Source of the DNA: Calditrichia bacterium
GTDB taxonomy: Bacteria > Calditrichota > Calditrichia > Calditrichales > Calditrichaceae
Assembly: GCA_027039465.1 (NCBI GenBank)
Contig: JALWEA010000062.1
Location: 1 to 17,375 of the forward strand
Length of the DNA: 17,375 bases
Direction of reading: 5' to 3'
Position 1 is the stretch's first letter. The number at the start of each line of letters is the position of its first letter. Made by a program: the position numbers and the translations under genes. Shown in pieces: positions 7,085 through 14,125 of this stretch. A model generated the notes under the pieces. It worked only from the letters and a program-made list of their open reading frames with translations. It searched no databases and was not told the DNA's origin.

Positions 7085-7627
7085 GTGTCACGTATCGGTA
7101 AATTACCAGTTCCAATTCCGGAAAAGGTTTCCGTTGAGCTGCAAGAAAATAATTACATGGTGGTCAAAGGCCCTAAAGGTGAGCTGAAACGACAATTGCA
7201 TCCGGCAATGAATATTGAAATCAAAGACAATCAGGTGGTTGTTACGCGTCCGGATGATTCCAAGTTCAATCGTTCGCTTCACGGTTTGACCCGGCAGTTA
7301 ATTGCCAACATGATTGAAGGTGTTTCCAACGGTTTTAGCAAAAAGCTCCAGATTGTCGGTGTCGGGTATCGTGCGGAGATGAAAGGCAAAAAACTCGTAT
7401 TGACCATCGGATATTCACATCCGATCGTAGTCTCCGTGCCGGATATTATTAAAATCGAAACTCCCAGCCCAACCGAAATCATTGTTTCCGGTATTAATAA
7501 GGAACTTGTCGGTTTGGTTGCTGCCAAAATTCGCAGCTTCCGTAAACCTGAGCCTTATAAAGGTAAGGGTATTCGTTATGAAGGTGAATATGTGCGTCAT
7601 AAAGCAGGCAAGGCTGCAGGTAAATAA
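7085..7627 (+). CDS. rplF: 50S ribosomal protein L6
   Basis: L6 lies near the GTPase-associated centre and the sarcin-ricin loop. The 180-residue product starts SRIGKLPVPIPEKVSV and has the duplicated L6 fold: domain 1 to about residue 82 and domain 2 from about 83, with NGFSKKLQIVGVGYRAEMKG, LTIGYSHPIVVSVP and the end KPEPYKGKGIRYEGEYVRHKAGKAAGK (in pieces). GTG start with AGGAGA at 7072-7077. It is the only large-subunit gene in the window without an ATG start. Identification is firm. Confidence 0.98.
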   Translation: MSRIGKLPVPIPEKVSVELQENNYMVVKGPKGELKRQLHPAMNIEIKDNQVVVTRPDDSKFNRSLHGLTRQLIANMIEGVSNGFSKKLQIVGVGYRAEMKGKKLVLTIGYSHPIVVSVPDIIKIETPSPTEIIVSGINKELVGLVAAKIRSFRKPEPYKGKGIRYEGEYVRHKAGKAAGK

Positions 7628-7632
7628 GAAAT

Positions 7633-7640
7633 AGGGTGAT
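7633..7640 (+). promoter_or_regulatory. Shine-Dalgarno site deciding the rplR start
   Basis: AGGGTGAT matches the anti-SD complement and lies 4 nt before ATG 7645. It overlaps the alternative in-frame GTG (7636) and ATG (7639), which makes those unlikely starts. Confidence 0.7.
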
Positions 7641-7644
7641 GGCA

Positions 7645-7986
7645 ATGACGAAAAGAAATAAAAAAAGAAAAAAGACCGTAGTAGGTACCAGCGAACGTCC
7701 GCGTCTCGTTGTTTACCGTAGCAATAAGTACATCCACGCTCAATTGGTGGACGATTATGCGCATAAGGTTTTGCTCGGCATGTTCGACAAAAGCAAAATT
7801 GCAGTCGAAGCATTAAAAGATGCCAAAACCAAAACGGAGCGTTCTTTTGCTTTGGGTAAACTGTTTGCCGAAGAAGCTAAAAAGTTGAATGTGAGCAAAG
7901 TAGTATTTGATCGGAACGGATATATTTATCATGGCCGTGTAAAATCCTTTGCCGAAGGTGCAAGAGAAGGTGGATTGGAGTTTTAA
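7645..7986 (+). CDS. rplR: 50S ribosomal protein L18
   Basis: L18 binds 5S rRNA together with L5. From ATG 7645 the product has 113 residues, with a short basic N-terminus (MTKRNKKRKKTVVG), then ERPRLVVYRSNKYIHAQLVDD, FALGKLFAEEAKK, VVFDRNGYIYHGRVKSFAEG and AREGGLEF, the characteristic L18 C-terminus. The stretch before RLVVYR is about 20 residues, shorter than the roughly 30 of E. coli L18, so the N-terminal rRNA-binding arm is trimmed. Upstream in-frame GTG 7636 and ATG 7639 overlap the SD and are less likely. Identification firm; exact start probable. Confidence 0.95.
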   Translation: MTKRNKKRKKTVVGTSERPRLVVYRSNKYIHAQLVDDYAHKVLLGMFDKSKIAVEALKDAKTKTERSFALGKLFAEEAKKLNVSKVVFDRNGYIYHGRVKSFAEGAREGGLEF

Positions 7987-8001
7987 AATTAGGAGATTGC
8001 T

Positions 8002-8508
8002 GTGGTTGAACGTATCAATCCGAGTGAATTAGAATTAAAAGAAAAAGTTATTCATATTAACCGTGTGGCCAAGGTATTAAAGGGTGGCCGTCGGTTTTCA
8101 TTTAATGCGGTTGTGGTTGTCGGTGACGGTAAAGGCGTTGTCGGGTTAGGCTTGGGCAAAGCCAACGAAGTGATTAACGCTATCGCCAAAGGAACCGAAC
8201 AGGCCAAGAAAAATTTGGTACGGGTTTCCATTATAAACGGCACGATTCCCCATCCGATTAAAAGCAAATACGGTGCGGGCTATGTGGTTCTTAAACCGGC
8301 CTCTCCAGGTACGGGAGTTATAGCCGGTGGCCCTGTGCGCGCAATTTGCGAAGCTGCGGGAATTACGGATATTTTAACCAAATCCATCGGTTCTTCCAAT
8401 GTTCATAATGTAAGTAAAGCGACATTTAACGCATTAAAAGAAATGCGCAGTGCGGAACAGGTCGCCAAAAAACGCGGCATTTCGCTTAAAAAATTATTCC
8501 GCGGTTAA
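8002..8508 (+). CDS. rpsE: 30S ribosomal protein S5
   Basis: S5 works with S4 in decoding fidelity and mRNA unwinding at the entry channel. The 168-residue protein has the dsRBD-like N-terminal domain (KEKVIHINRVAKVLKGGRR, FNAVVVVGDGKGVVGLGLGKA, about 13-53) and the C-terminal domain with IPHPIKSKYGAG, KPASPGTGVIAGGPVRAICE, AGITDILTKSIGSSN and NVSKATFNAL. GTG start, following AGGAG at 7991-7995. The loop at about 20-31, where spectinomycin-resistance changes occur in other bacteria, has the ordinary sequence. Two stop codons follow (TAATAG). Confidence 0.98.
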   Translation: MVERINPSELELKEKVIHINRVAKVLKGGRRFSFNAVVVVGDGKGVVGLGLGKANEVINAIAKGTEQAKKNLVRVSIINGTIPHPIKSKYGAGYVVLKPASPGTGVIAGGPVRAICEAAGITDILTKSIGSSNVHNVSKATFNALKEMRSAEQVAKKRGISLKKLFRG

Positions 8509-8521
8509 TAGTAATTTTTGC

Positions 8522-8526
8522 AGGGA
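8522..8526 (+). promoter_or_regulatory. Shine-Dalgarno site deciding the rpmD start
   Basis: AGGGA lies 8 nt before ATG 8535 and overlaps the alternative in-frame ATG 8526, which would then have no SD at workable spacing. Confidence 0.7.
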
Positions 8527-8534
8527 TGGTTATT

Positions 8535-8738
8535 ATGGCAAAGACAAAGAAAACGACAGAAAAGAAGATTAGAATAACACAGGTTAGAAGCATCATTGGT
8601 CGTCCAGAAGATCAGCGGTTAACCATGAAAGCATTGGGATTGCGCAAAATGCATCACAGTGTTGAAAAAGTTGCAACACCGCAAATTCTCGGTATGGTAA
8701 ACAAAGTACGCCACCTTATTAAAGTGGAAGATGTTTAA
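8535..8738 (+). CDS. rpmD: 50S ribosomal protein L30
   Basis: L30 is a small 50S protein near the 5S rRNA-helix 38 region. From ATG 8535 the product has 67 residues: a lysine-rich lead (AKTKKTTEKK), then IRITQVRSIIGRPEDQRLTM, KALGLRKMHHSVEKV, ATPQILGMVNKVRHLIKVEDV. This follows the classic bacterial L30 pattern (QVRS.IG....Q..T...LGL.....V). The in-frame ATG at 8526 overlaps the SD and is rejected. The roughly 9-residue basic N-terminal extension relative to the minimal L30 is modest. The 26-nt gap before this gene is the largest in the cluster. Confidence 0.95.
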   Translation: MAKTKKTTEKKIRITQVRSIIGRPEDQRLTMKALGLRKMHHSVEKVATPQILGMVNKVRHLIKVEDV

Positions 8739-8755
8739 GAAAGGAAAGACGGACG

Positions 8756-9196
8756 ATGAATTTAAGTCAATTAAGACCGGCTAAAGGTTCCAATAAGAAA
8801 AAGAAACGGATCGGTCGCGGAGAAGGTTCCGGTACGGGAGTTACCGCGGGACGAGGCAATAAAGGTTACGGCTCCAGAGCAGGTTCGAAAAAACGCGCTT
8901 GGTTCGAAGGTGGCCAAATGCCATTGCAACGGCGTTTGCCCAAATACGGCTTTAACCGGCCTGAAAAAGTTGTCTATCAGGTCATCAACGTGGGTGATTT
9001 GGCCCGATTGGAAAAACAGGAAACAATCACCAAAGAAGATTTGTTGAAATCCGGTTTGATTCGCAAAAAGAATGTTCCGGTAAAATTGTTAGGTGAAGGC
9101 GAAATAGATCGTAAAGTTAATATTCAGGTAGATGCAGTGAGTAAGTCTGCTAAAGAAAAAATCGAAAAAGGTGGAGGCGTAGTTACTTTAACATGA
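8756..9196 (+). CDS. rplO: 50S ribosomal protein L15
   Basis: L15 is a late-assembly 50S protein with a glycine-rich, rRNA-threading N-terminal tail. The 146-residue product begins MNLSQLRPAKGSNKKKKRIG, then RGEGSGTGVTAGRGNKGYGSRAG and FEGGQMPLQRRLPKYGF, all family signatures. The globular C-terminal domain ends VDAVSKSAKEKIEKGGGVV. The stop overlaps the secY start in ATGA, the second 4-nt overlap in the cluster, consistent with coupled translation. ATG start with AGGAAAG upstream (8740-8746). Confidence 0.97.
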   Translation: MNLSQLRPAKGSNKKKKRIGRGEGSGTGVTAGRGNKGYGSRAGSKKRAWFEGGQMPLQRRLPKYGFNRPEKVVYQVINVGDLARLEKQETITKEDLLKSGLIRKKNVPVKLLGEGEIDRKVNIQVDAVSKSAKEKIEKGGGVVTLT

Positions 9197-10521
9197 TGCT
9201 GGAAACATTTCGCAATATCTTTAAGATCGGTGACCTGAGGAAAAAAATCCTGTTTACTTTGTTGATTCTTGGGTTGGAACGCATTGGTACCCATGTTGTT
9301 ACGCCGGGTATCGATACGGCTGTTTTGGCTGAAGGCTTCCGCAATTTGCAGAACACGTTGTTCGGTTTGTACGATTTGTTTGCGGGTGGCGCTTTCAGAA
9401 AAGCGGCTATTTTTGGCTTGGGTATTATGCCGTATATTTCTTCGTCCATTATCATTCAGCTTTTAGGCGCTGTCATTCCCTACTTCCAAAAGTTGCAAAA
9501 GGAGGGGGAAGAAGGTCGAAAGAAAATTATGCAGTATACCCGTTACGGTACGCTTTTAATCTCGGCCATGCAGGCCTTCGGCGTTGCCATCTTTTTGCAG
9601 AGCATTCAGTTGCCTGACGGACGGTTGGCGGTTCCTCATCCGGGATTTGCTTTCGAAATGTTGACCATGATTTCCATGACATCCGGAACAATGCTCATCA
9701 TGTGGCTGGGTGAACAAATCGATCAGCACGGTATCGGAAACGGTATTTCGTTGATCATCTTCATCGGTATTATCGCGCGATTTCCGGCGGCAATCATGCA
9801 GGAATATCAACAGTTCTCCATCGGGCAGCGCGGTTTGTTGGCCGAAGTAATGTTGATTGCCTTAGCGTTTGTCGTCATTTATTTTATCGTGCTGTTGACC
9901 GAAGGGACGCGTAAAATTCCGGTTCAATATGCCAAACGTGTTGTGGGTCGTAAGGTTTATGGCGGTGTGAATACTTACTTCCCGTTAAAAGTGAACACGG
10001 CCGGTGTAATGCCGATCATTTTCGCTCAGGCCATCATGTTTGTGCCGTCAACGTTATTAACCTTTTTGCCGGGAAGCGATTTCTTCCTGGGATTGCAACG
10101 ATTGTTTTCCATGGATTCCTGGTTTTACTGGATCACTTATGGTGTGATGATTGTTTTCTTTACTTATTTTTACACGGCCATCGCTTTGAATCCGGTGGAA
10201 GTTGCAGAGAACCTGAAGAAACAGGGCGGATTTATTCCGGGCGTACGTCCCGGGAAAAAGACGCAGGAATTCCTGGATAATATTTTAACGCGAATAACGT
10301 TGCCTTCGTCCATCTTTTTGGCTATCGTAGCCATAATTCCGGCGATGCTGGCCAAGTTCGCCAAAATTCCTTACAGTTTGGCTGCCTTTTACGGTGGTAC
10401 GGGTTTGTTGATTATTGTCGGTGTGGCATTGGATTTCTTGCAACAGGTCGAATCGCACTTGTTCATGCGCCACTATGATGGATTTATGAAGTCGGGCAAA
10501 GTTCGCGGAAGGCGCGGATAA
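9193..10521 (+). CDS. secY: Protein translocase subunit SecY
   Basis: SecY is the pore of the inner-membrane SecYEG channel. The 442-residue product shows ten hydrophobic segments at about 18-36, 72-98, 117-138, 155-175, 184-203, 215-235, 268-291, 312-333, 370-390 and 396-415. A plug-region helix (LFGLYDLFAGGAFRK, 56-70) precedes TM2. Signature stretches are GIGNGISLIIFIGII (180-194), RKIPVQYAKR (240-249) in the cytosolic loop, and NLKKQGGFIPGVRPG (340-354) before TM9. ATG 9193 overlaps the rplO stop; ATG 9196 is an equally good alternative one codon later. The nearest SD, GGAGG at 9173-9177, is 15 nt away, so initiation probably relies on coupling with rplO. Confidence 0.98.
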   Translation: MMLETFRNIFKIGDLRKKILFTLLILGLERIGTHVVTPGIDTAVLAEGFRNLQNTLFGLYDLFAGGAFRKAAIFGLGIMPYISSSIIIQLLGAVIPYFQKLQKEGEEGRKKIMQYTRYGTLLISAMQAFGVAIFLQSIQLPDGRLAVPHPGFAFEMLTMISMTSGTMLIMWLGEQIDQHGIGNGISLIIFIGIIARFPAAIMQEYQQFSIGQRGLLAEVMLIALAFVVIYFIVLLTEGTRKIPVQYAKRVVGRKVYGGVNTYFPLKVNTAGVMPIIFAQAIMFVPSTLLTFLPGSDFFLGLQRLFSMDSWFYWITYGVMIVFFTYFYTAIALNPVEVAENLKKQGGFIPGVRPGKKTQEFLDNILTRITLPSSIFLAIVAIIPAMLAKFAKIPYSLAAFYGGTGLLIIVGVALDFLQQVESHLFMRHYDGFMKSGKVRGRRG

Positions 10522-10528
10522 TCAAACA

Positions 10529-11278
10529 ATGGTTTACATTAAAACCGATCAACAGATTGCTAAAATTAAAAAAAGCAATATTATCGTCGCAGAAGCATTA
10601 GAGTTCATTGAAAAATTTGTTCAGCCGGGAATTACAACGAAGGAACTCAATCGTGAGATTGAGAACTTCATCCTTAAAAAAGGTGCAAGACCGGCTTTTA
10701 AAGGACTCTACGGTTTTCCGGCCGCTTCCTGTATTTCCGTGAATGATGTGGTCGTACACGGTATACCGGGTAAGCGCAAACTGAAAGACGGTGACATCGT
10801 AGGCATCGATATCGGTGTGGAATTAGACGGATTTTACGGAGACGGAGCGCGTACCTTTTTGGTGGGCAACGTAAGACCCGATATCGTTAAGCTTTGCAAA
10901 GTAACCGAAGAAAGTTTGTACAAGGGCATTGAACAGGCCAGGATCGGAAACCGCGTGGGTGATATTTCTGCGGCCATTCAGGAACATGTTGAGAAACATG
11001 GCTTTTCCGTAGTGCGTGAATTTGTGGGACACGGTGTGGGCATTAAGCCGCACGAAGATCCTCAAATACCGAATTACGGGAAAAAAGGAACGGGTATGCG
11101 TTTAAAACGCGGGATGGTGATTGCCATTGAACCGATGATCAATATGGGAACCTACGAAGTTTACATTGACGATGACGAATGGACGGTTCATACGGCTGAC
11201 GGATTACCATCGGCCCATTACGAACATTCACTAGCCATTTTGGAAGATGGCCCGGTGATTTTAACCAAAACAGAATAG
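10529..11278 (+). CDS. map: Methionine aminopeptidase, type I
   Basis: This cytosolic metallo-enzyme removes the initiator methionine from nascent proteins. The 249-residue product has the pita-bread fold motifs and all five expected metal ligands: Asp94 (GIDIGV), Asp105 (FYGDGART), His168 (VGHGVG), Glu201 (IEPMIN) and Glu232 (YEHS), with substrate-contacting His77 (VVHGIPG) and His175 (KPHEDP). No N-terminal SH3-type zinc extension is present, so it is the short type Ia-like form. It starts 7 nt after secY; the upstream sequence lacks a clear SD, suggesting coupled translation. The gene lies between secY and infA without adk, an order also seen in Bacteroidota. Confidence 0.97.
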   Translation: MVYIKTDQQIAKIKKSNIIVAEALEFIEKFVQPGITTKELNREIENFILKKGARPAFKGLYGFPAASCISVNDVVVHGIPGKRKLKDGDIVGIDIGVELDGFYGDGARTFLVGNVRPDIVKLCKVTEESLYKGIEQARIGNRVGDISAAIQEHVEKHGFSVVREFVGHGVGIKPHEDPQIPNYGKKGTGMRLKRGMVIAIEPMINMGTYEVYIDDDEWTVHTADGLPSAHYEHSLAILEDGPVILTKTE

Positions 11279-11293
11279 CAGGAGAGAAGCGCT

Positions 11294-11515
11294 TTGGGTA
11301 AAAAGCAAGATGCCATAAGAGTTGACGGAGTTATTAAAGAAACATTGCCCAATGCTTCATTCATTGTCGAGCTGGAAAACGGCCATGAAGTTCTGGCTTA
11401 TATTTCCGGCAAAATGCGCATGCATTTTATTAAAATTTTACCTGGAGATAAAGTGAGTTTGGAATTATCTCCTTATGATTTAACTCGTGGAAGAATAGTT
11501 TACAGATATAAGTGA
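11294..11515 (+). CDS. infA: Translation initiation factor IF-1
   Basis: IF-1 is an OB-fold protein that occupies the 30S A site during initiation. The 73-residue product matches the family's usual 72: IRVDGVIKETLPNASFIVEL, ENGHEVLAYISGKMRMHFIK, LPGDKVSLELSPYDLTRGRIVYRYK. The start is TTG with AGGAG at 11280-11284, 9 nt upstream. The use of a poor start codon for an initiation factor is notable because start-codon selection is partly controlled by initiation factors, but no autoregulation can be shown from sequence. It sits in the standard map-infA-rpmJ order. Confidence 0.97.
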   Translation: MGKKQDAIRVDGVIKETLPNASFIVELENGHEVLAYISGKMRMHFIKILPGDKVSLELSPYDLTRGRIVYRYK

Positions 11516-11528
11516 AAGAGGGATAGCG

Positions 11529-11645
11529 ATGAAAGTTAGAGCCTCAGTAAAGATTATGTGTGACGGCTGCAAAATTGTACGCCGTAAGGGAGTTGTTCGT
11601 GTTATTTGCAGCAAAAACCCCAAACATAAACAACGTCAAGGATAA
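11529..11645 (+). CDS. rpmJ: 50S ribosomal protein L36, zinc-binding
   Basis: Hand translation from ATG 11529 gives a 38-residue protein, MKVRASVKIMCDGCKIVRRK followed by GVVRVICSKNPKHKQRQG, which is the canonical L36. The zinc ligands Cys11, Cys14, Cys27 and His33 are all present, so this is the zinc-containing form. L36 packs into 23S rRNA domains II and V. It starts 13 nt after infA and is followed by TAATAG (two stops) and rpsM 19 nt later. The SD is GAGGGAT (11518-11524). The gene is easily missed because of its size. Confidence 0.97.
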   Translation: MKVRASVKIMCDGCKIVRRKGVVRVICSKNPKHKQRQG

Positions 11646-11664
11646 TAGGATATAGGAGGCAGTC

Positions 11665-12039
11665 TTGGCTCGTATAGCAGGTGTTGATCTACCCAAGAAC
11701 AAGCGCGTAGTAATTGGTTTAACGTACATTTTCGGAATCGGTCGTTCTTCCGCACAAAAAATTTGTGCAGATGCAGGCGTTGACGAAAGCAAACGCGTTA
11801 AAGATCTGAATGAAGACGATATTCGTAAAATTCGTACCATTATTCAAAATGAATATAAGGTCGAAGGTGCGCTGAAAGCGGAAATTAATATGAATATCAA
11901 ACGGTTAATGGATATTAACTGTTACCGGGGTATTCGTCATTATCGCGGCTTACCGGTTCGCGGACAGCGTACAAAAACCAATGCACGTACGCGTAAAGGG
12001 CGTAAACGTTCAGTAGGTGCTAAGAAAAAGAAAAAATAA
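11665..12039 (+). CDS. rpsM: 30S ribosomal protein S13
   Basis: S13 contacts the P-site tRNA and bridges to L5 in the 50S subunit. The 124-residue product starts ARIAGVDLPKNKRVVIGLTY (TTG start), has the helix-hairpin-helix-like FGIG (23-26), EINMNIKRLMDINCYRGIRH, and the tRNA-contacting tail RGLPVRGQRTKTNARTRKGR with a final lysine run. A strong SD, AGGAGG at 11654-11659, precedes it. In E. coli the alpha-operon S4 repressor pseudoknot lies just upstream of this gene; here only 19 nt separate it from rpmJ, so such a structure would have to overlap coding sequence. Confidence 0.98.
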   Translation: MARIAGVDLPKNKRVVIGLTYIFGIGRSSAQKICADAGVDESKRVKDLNEDDIRKIRTIIQNEYKVEGALKAEINMNIKRLMDINCYRGIRHYRGLPVRGQRTKTNARTRKGRKRSVGAKKKKK

Positions 12040-12061
12040 ACTGAAATTCGGGAGATAAAAG

Positions 12062-12454
12062 TTGGCATCACCAAAAAGATCAAGAAAACAAAAAAAGAAA
12101 GTTCGTGTTGAACCACACGGCAAAGCCCATATAAAAGCGACGTTCAACAATACCATAATTTCGATTACGGATGTTTATGGTAATGTGATCTCCTGGGCCT
12201 CTGCAGGTGTTGTGAATTTCAAAGGTTCGCGCAAAAGTACTCCGTTTGCCGCGCAGGTGGCAGCGGAACGTGCCGCCAAACAGGCAATGGACATGGGCTT
12301 GCAAGCGATTGATGTGGAAGTAAAAGGCCCTGGTTCCGGACGTGAAGCTGCAATCAAATCGTTGCAGGCGGCCGGATTGAAAATTCTTTCGATCAGGGAT
12401 GTTACACCCATCCCGCACAATGGTTGTCGTCCACCGAAGAAAAGACGCGTTTAA
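12062..12454 (+). CDS. rpsK: 30S ribosomal protein S11
   Basis: S11 lines the platform of the 30S subunit near the E-site mRNA. The 130-residue protein has a basic N-terminal tail (SPKRSRKQKKKVRVEPHGKA) and the family blocks KATFNNTIISITDVYGNVI, WASAGVVNFKGSRKSTPFAA, QVAAERAAKQAMDMGL and VKGPGSGREAAIKSLQAAGL. It ends with IRDVTPIPHNGCRPPKKRRV; the Asn120-Gly121 pair aligns with the isoaspartate site known in E. coli S11. TTG start with GGGAG upstream (12050-12054). Normal length. Confidence 0.98.
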   Translation: MASPKRSRKQKKKVRVEPHGKAHIKATFNNTIISITDVYGNVISWASAGVVNFKGSRKSTPFAAQVAAERAAKQAMDMGLQAIDVEVKGPGSGREAAIKSLQAAGLKILSIRDVTPIPHNGCRPPKKRRV

Positions 12455-12472
12455 CGTAGATGGAGATGGTAA

Positions 12473-13087
12473 ATGGCTAAATATAATGGTCCTAAAGGAA
12501 AAATCGTAAGAAAATTCGGCGAAAACATTTTCGGAAATCCGAAATACGATCGGTTGTTGTCCAAAAAGCCTTATCCGCCGGGACAGCATGGAATGAAACG
12601 CCGTAAATTAAGCGATTATGCCTTACAGCTTAAAGAAAAGCAAAAAGTTAAATACATGTACGGTATGCTGGAACGTCAATTCCGTCGGTTCTTTTTAAAG
12701 GCCGAACGAATGAAAGGCGTCACCGGCGAAAACTTACTCCAGTTGCTGGAAAGCCGTTTGGATAATACGGTTTTTCGTCTGGGATTTGCTCAGTCCAGAG
12801 CTCAGGCCCGGCAAATGGTTTTGCATCGCCATATCATGGTTAACGGGAAAATCGTCAATATTCCTTCATTCATTTTAAAACCGGGTGATGTTATTCAGGT
12901 ACGTGAAAAGAGCAAACGCCTTTCCATGTTCCATGAAGCTTTAAAACGTGTGGATGCGGATCGAATGTTGCCCTGGTTGGAATTGGACAAAGCCAATTTA
13001 ACCGGCAAGTTTATCGATCGTCCCAAACGAGAAGATATTCCTGTGAACGTGCAGGAAAGTATGATTGTAGAGTTGTATTCCAAATAA
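12473..13087 (+). CDS. rpsD: 30S ribosomal protein S4, zinc-free form
   Basis: S4 is a primary 16S rRNA-binding protein that nucleates 30S body assembly and affects decoding accuracy. The 204-residue product has KPYPPGQHGMKRRKLSDYAL, QLKEKQKVKYMYGMLERQFRR (in pieces), and an S4 RNA-binding domain (about 96-160) with LLQLLESRLDNTVFRLGFA, SRAQARQMVLHRHIMVNGK and PSFILKPGDVI. There is no cysteine in the N-terminal region, so it is the C-minus form without a zinc site. In E. coli S4 represses the alpha operon. ATG start with GGAGATGG (12462-12469). Ends VELYSK followed by TAATAA. Confidence 0.98.
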   Translation: MAKYNGPKGKIVRKFGENIFGNPKYDRLLSKKPYPPGQHGMKRRKLSDYALQLKEKQKVKYMYGMLERQFRRFFLKAERMKGVTGENLLQLLESRLDNTVFRLGFAQSRAQARQMVLHRHIMVNGKIVNIPSFILKPGDVIQVREKSKRLSMFHEALKRVDADRMLPWLELDKANLTGKFIDRPKREDIPVNVQESMIVELYSK

Positions 13088-13100
13088 TAACATATTAAGA

Positions 13101-13108
13101 TAAGGTGG
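13101..13108 (+). promoter_or_regulatory. Shine-Dalgarno site deciding the rpoA start
   Basis: TAAGGTGG matches the anti-SD complement and lies just before ATG 13111. It contains the alternative in-frame GTG 13105, which is therefore an unlikely start. Confidence 0.75.
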
Positions 13109-13110
13109 TT

Positions 13111-14106
13111 ATGAGCTTATCTAATTTACAAATGCCAGAAAAAATTGAAGTAGACGACGCAACTTACAGTGAAACCTACGGCCGTTTCATCGTACAGCCT
13201 TTGGAAAAAGGCTATGGTGTTACCCTGGGTAACATGATGCGTCGTGTCCTCCTTTCCTCTTTGGAAGGAGCCGCAATTACCGCGATTAAGGTGAACAACG
13301 TGCAGCATGAATTCTCCACCATTCCGGGTGTGTATGAAGATCTGCCGGAAATTATCCTTAATCTGAAAGAATTGCGTTTAAAAGTAGAAAACAATTTACC
13401 GGAGAAAATGGTCCTTCATTTAAAAGGCCCGATGGATTTTACCGGTAAGACCATTCAGGAACAAACTTCCGATTTTAAGGTTCTGAATCCGGATTTACAC
13501 ATTGCCGTTTTAAACGAAGCCGCCGATGTGACGTTCGAACTTTATTTCGGACGCGGACGCGGATACGTGATTGCCGATGAAAATAAAACGGAAGATATGC
13601 CCTTAGGCGTAATTCCCATCGATTCGATTTTTTCACCGATTTTAAATGTGAAATTTACGGTGGAAAATACCCGTGTCGGTCATCGGACGGATTTTGAAAA
13701 ACTGATTCTCGATATCACAACCGACGGCAGTATGACTCCGGATGAAGCTTTGACGGAAGCGGCAAAGATCATCAAAGAACACTTGCAGATTTTTGTCAAC
13801 TTTGATATTGAAAATCAGGAAGAGGAAAAGCAGGAAATCGATGAAGAAACCCTGCGCATCCGCAAGCTGCTTAAGATGAGTGTTGACGAACTCGAACTTT
13901 CGGTTCGCTCGCACAATTGCCTGAAAGCAGCCAACATTAAAACCATCGGAGATTTGGTGCGTCGTGACGAGCAGGAAATGCTCAAATTCAAGAATTTCGG
14001 ACGCAAATCTTTGTTGGAATTAGGAAAAATTCTCGAAGAACGCGGGTTACATTTCGGAATGGAAGTTGACAAATATCTTAAACCTGAAGAGAGTAGTAAC
14101 AAGTAG
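13111..14106 (+). CDS. rpoA: RNA polymerase subunit alpha
   Basis: The alpha subunit dimerises to nucleate RNA polymerase assembly and contacts promoter UP elements and activators. From ATG 13111 the product has 331 residues. The N-terminal domain (1 to about 232) contains YGRFIVQPLEKGYGVTLGNM, MRRVLLSSLEGAAI and NTRVGHRTDFEKLILDI. An acidic linker (about 235-247, ENQEEEKQEIDEE) leads to the C-terminal domain with ELSVRSHNCLKAANIKTIGDLV, whose Arg266, Asn269 and Lys272 align with the UP-element-contacting residues of E. coli (R265, N268, K271). FKNFGRKSLLELGKILEERG follows. An in-frame GTG at 13105 overlaps the SD and is rejected. Placement after rpsD and before rplQ is standard. Confidence 0.98.
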   Translation: MSLSNLQMPEKIEVDDATYSETYGRFIVQPLEKGYGVTLGNMMRRVLLSSLEGAAITAIKVNNVQHEFSTIPGVYEDLPEIILNLKELRLKVENNLPEKMVLHLKGPMDFTGKTIQEQTSDFKVLNPDLHIAVLNEAADVTFELYFGRGRGYVIADENKTEDMPLGVIPIDSIFSPILNVKFTVENTRVGHRTDFEKLILDITTDGSMTPDEALTEAAKIIKEHLQIFVNFDIENQEEEKQEIDEETLRIRKLLKMSVDELELSVRSHNCLKAANIKTIGDLVRRDEQEMLKFKNFGRKSLLELGKILEERGLHFGMEVDKYLKPEESSNK

Positions 14107-14125
14107 TTAGAATAGGGACTTAAAG

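Noticed and set aside
12080..12589. 169-codon open frame on the - strand across rpsK and rpsD
   Set aside because: Antisense shadow of conserved genes; no family motif and no expression signals.
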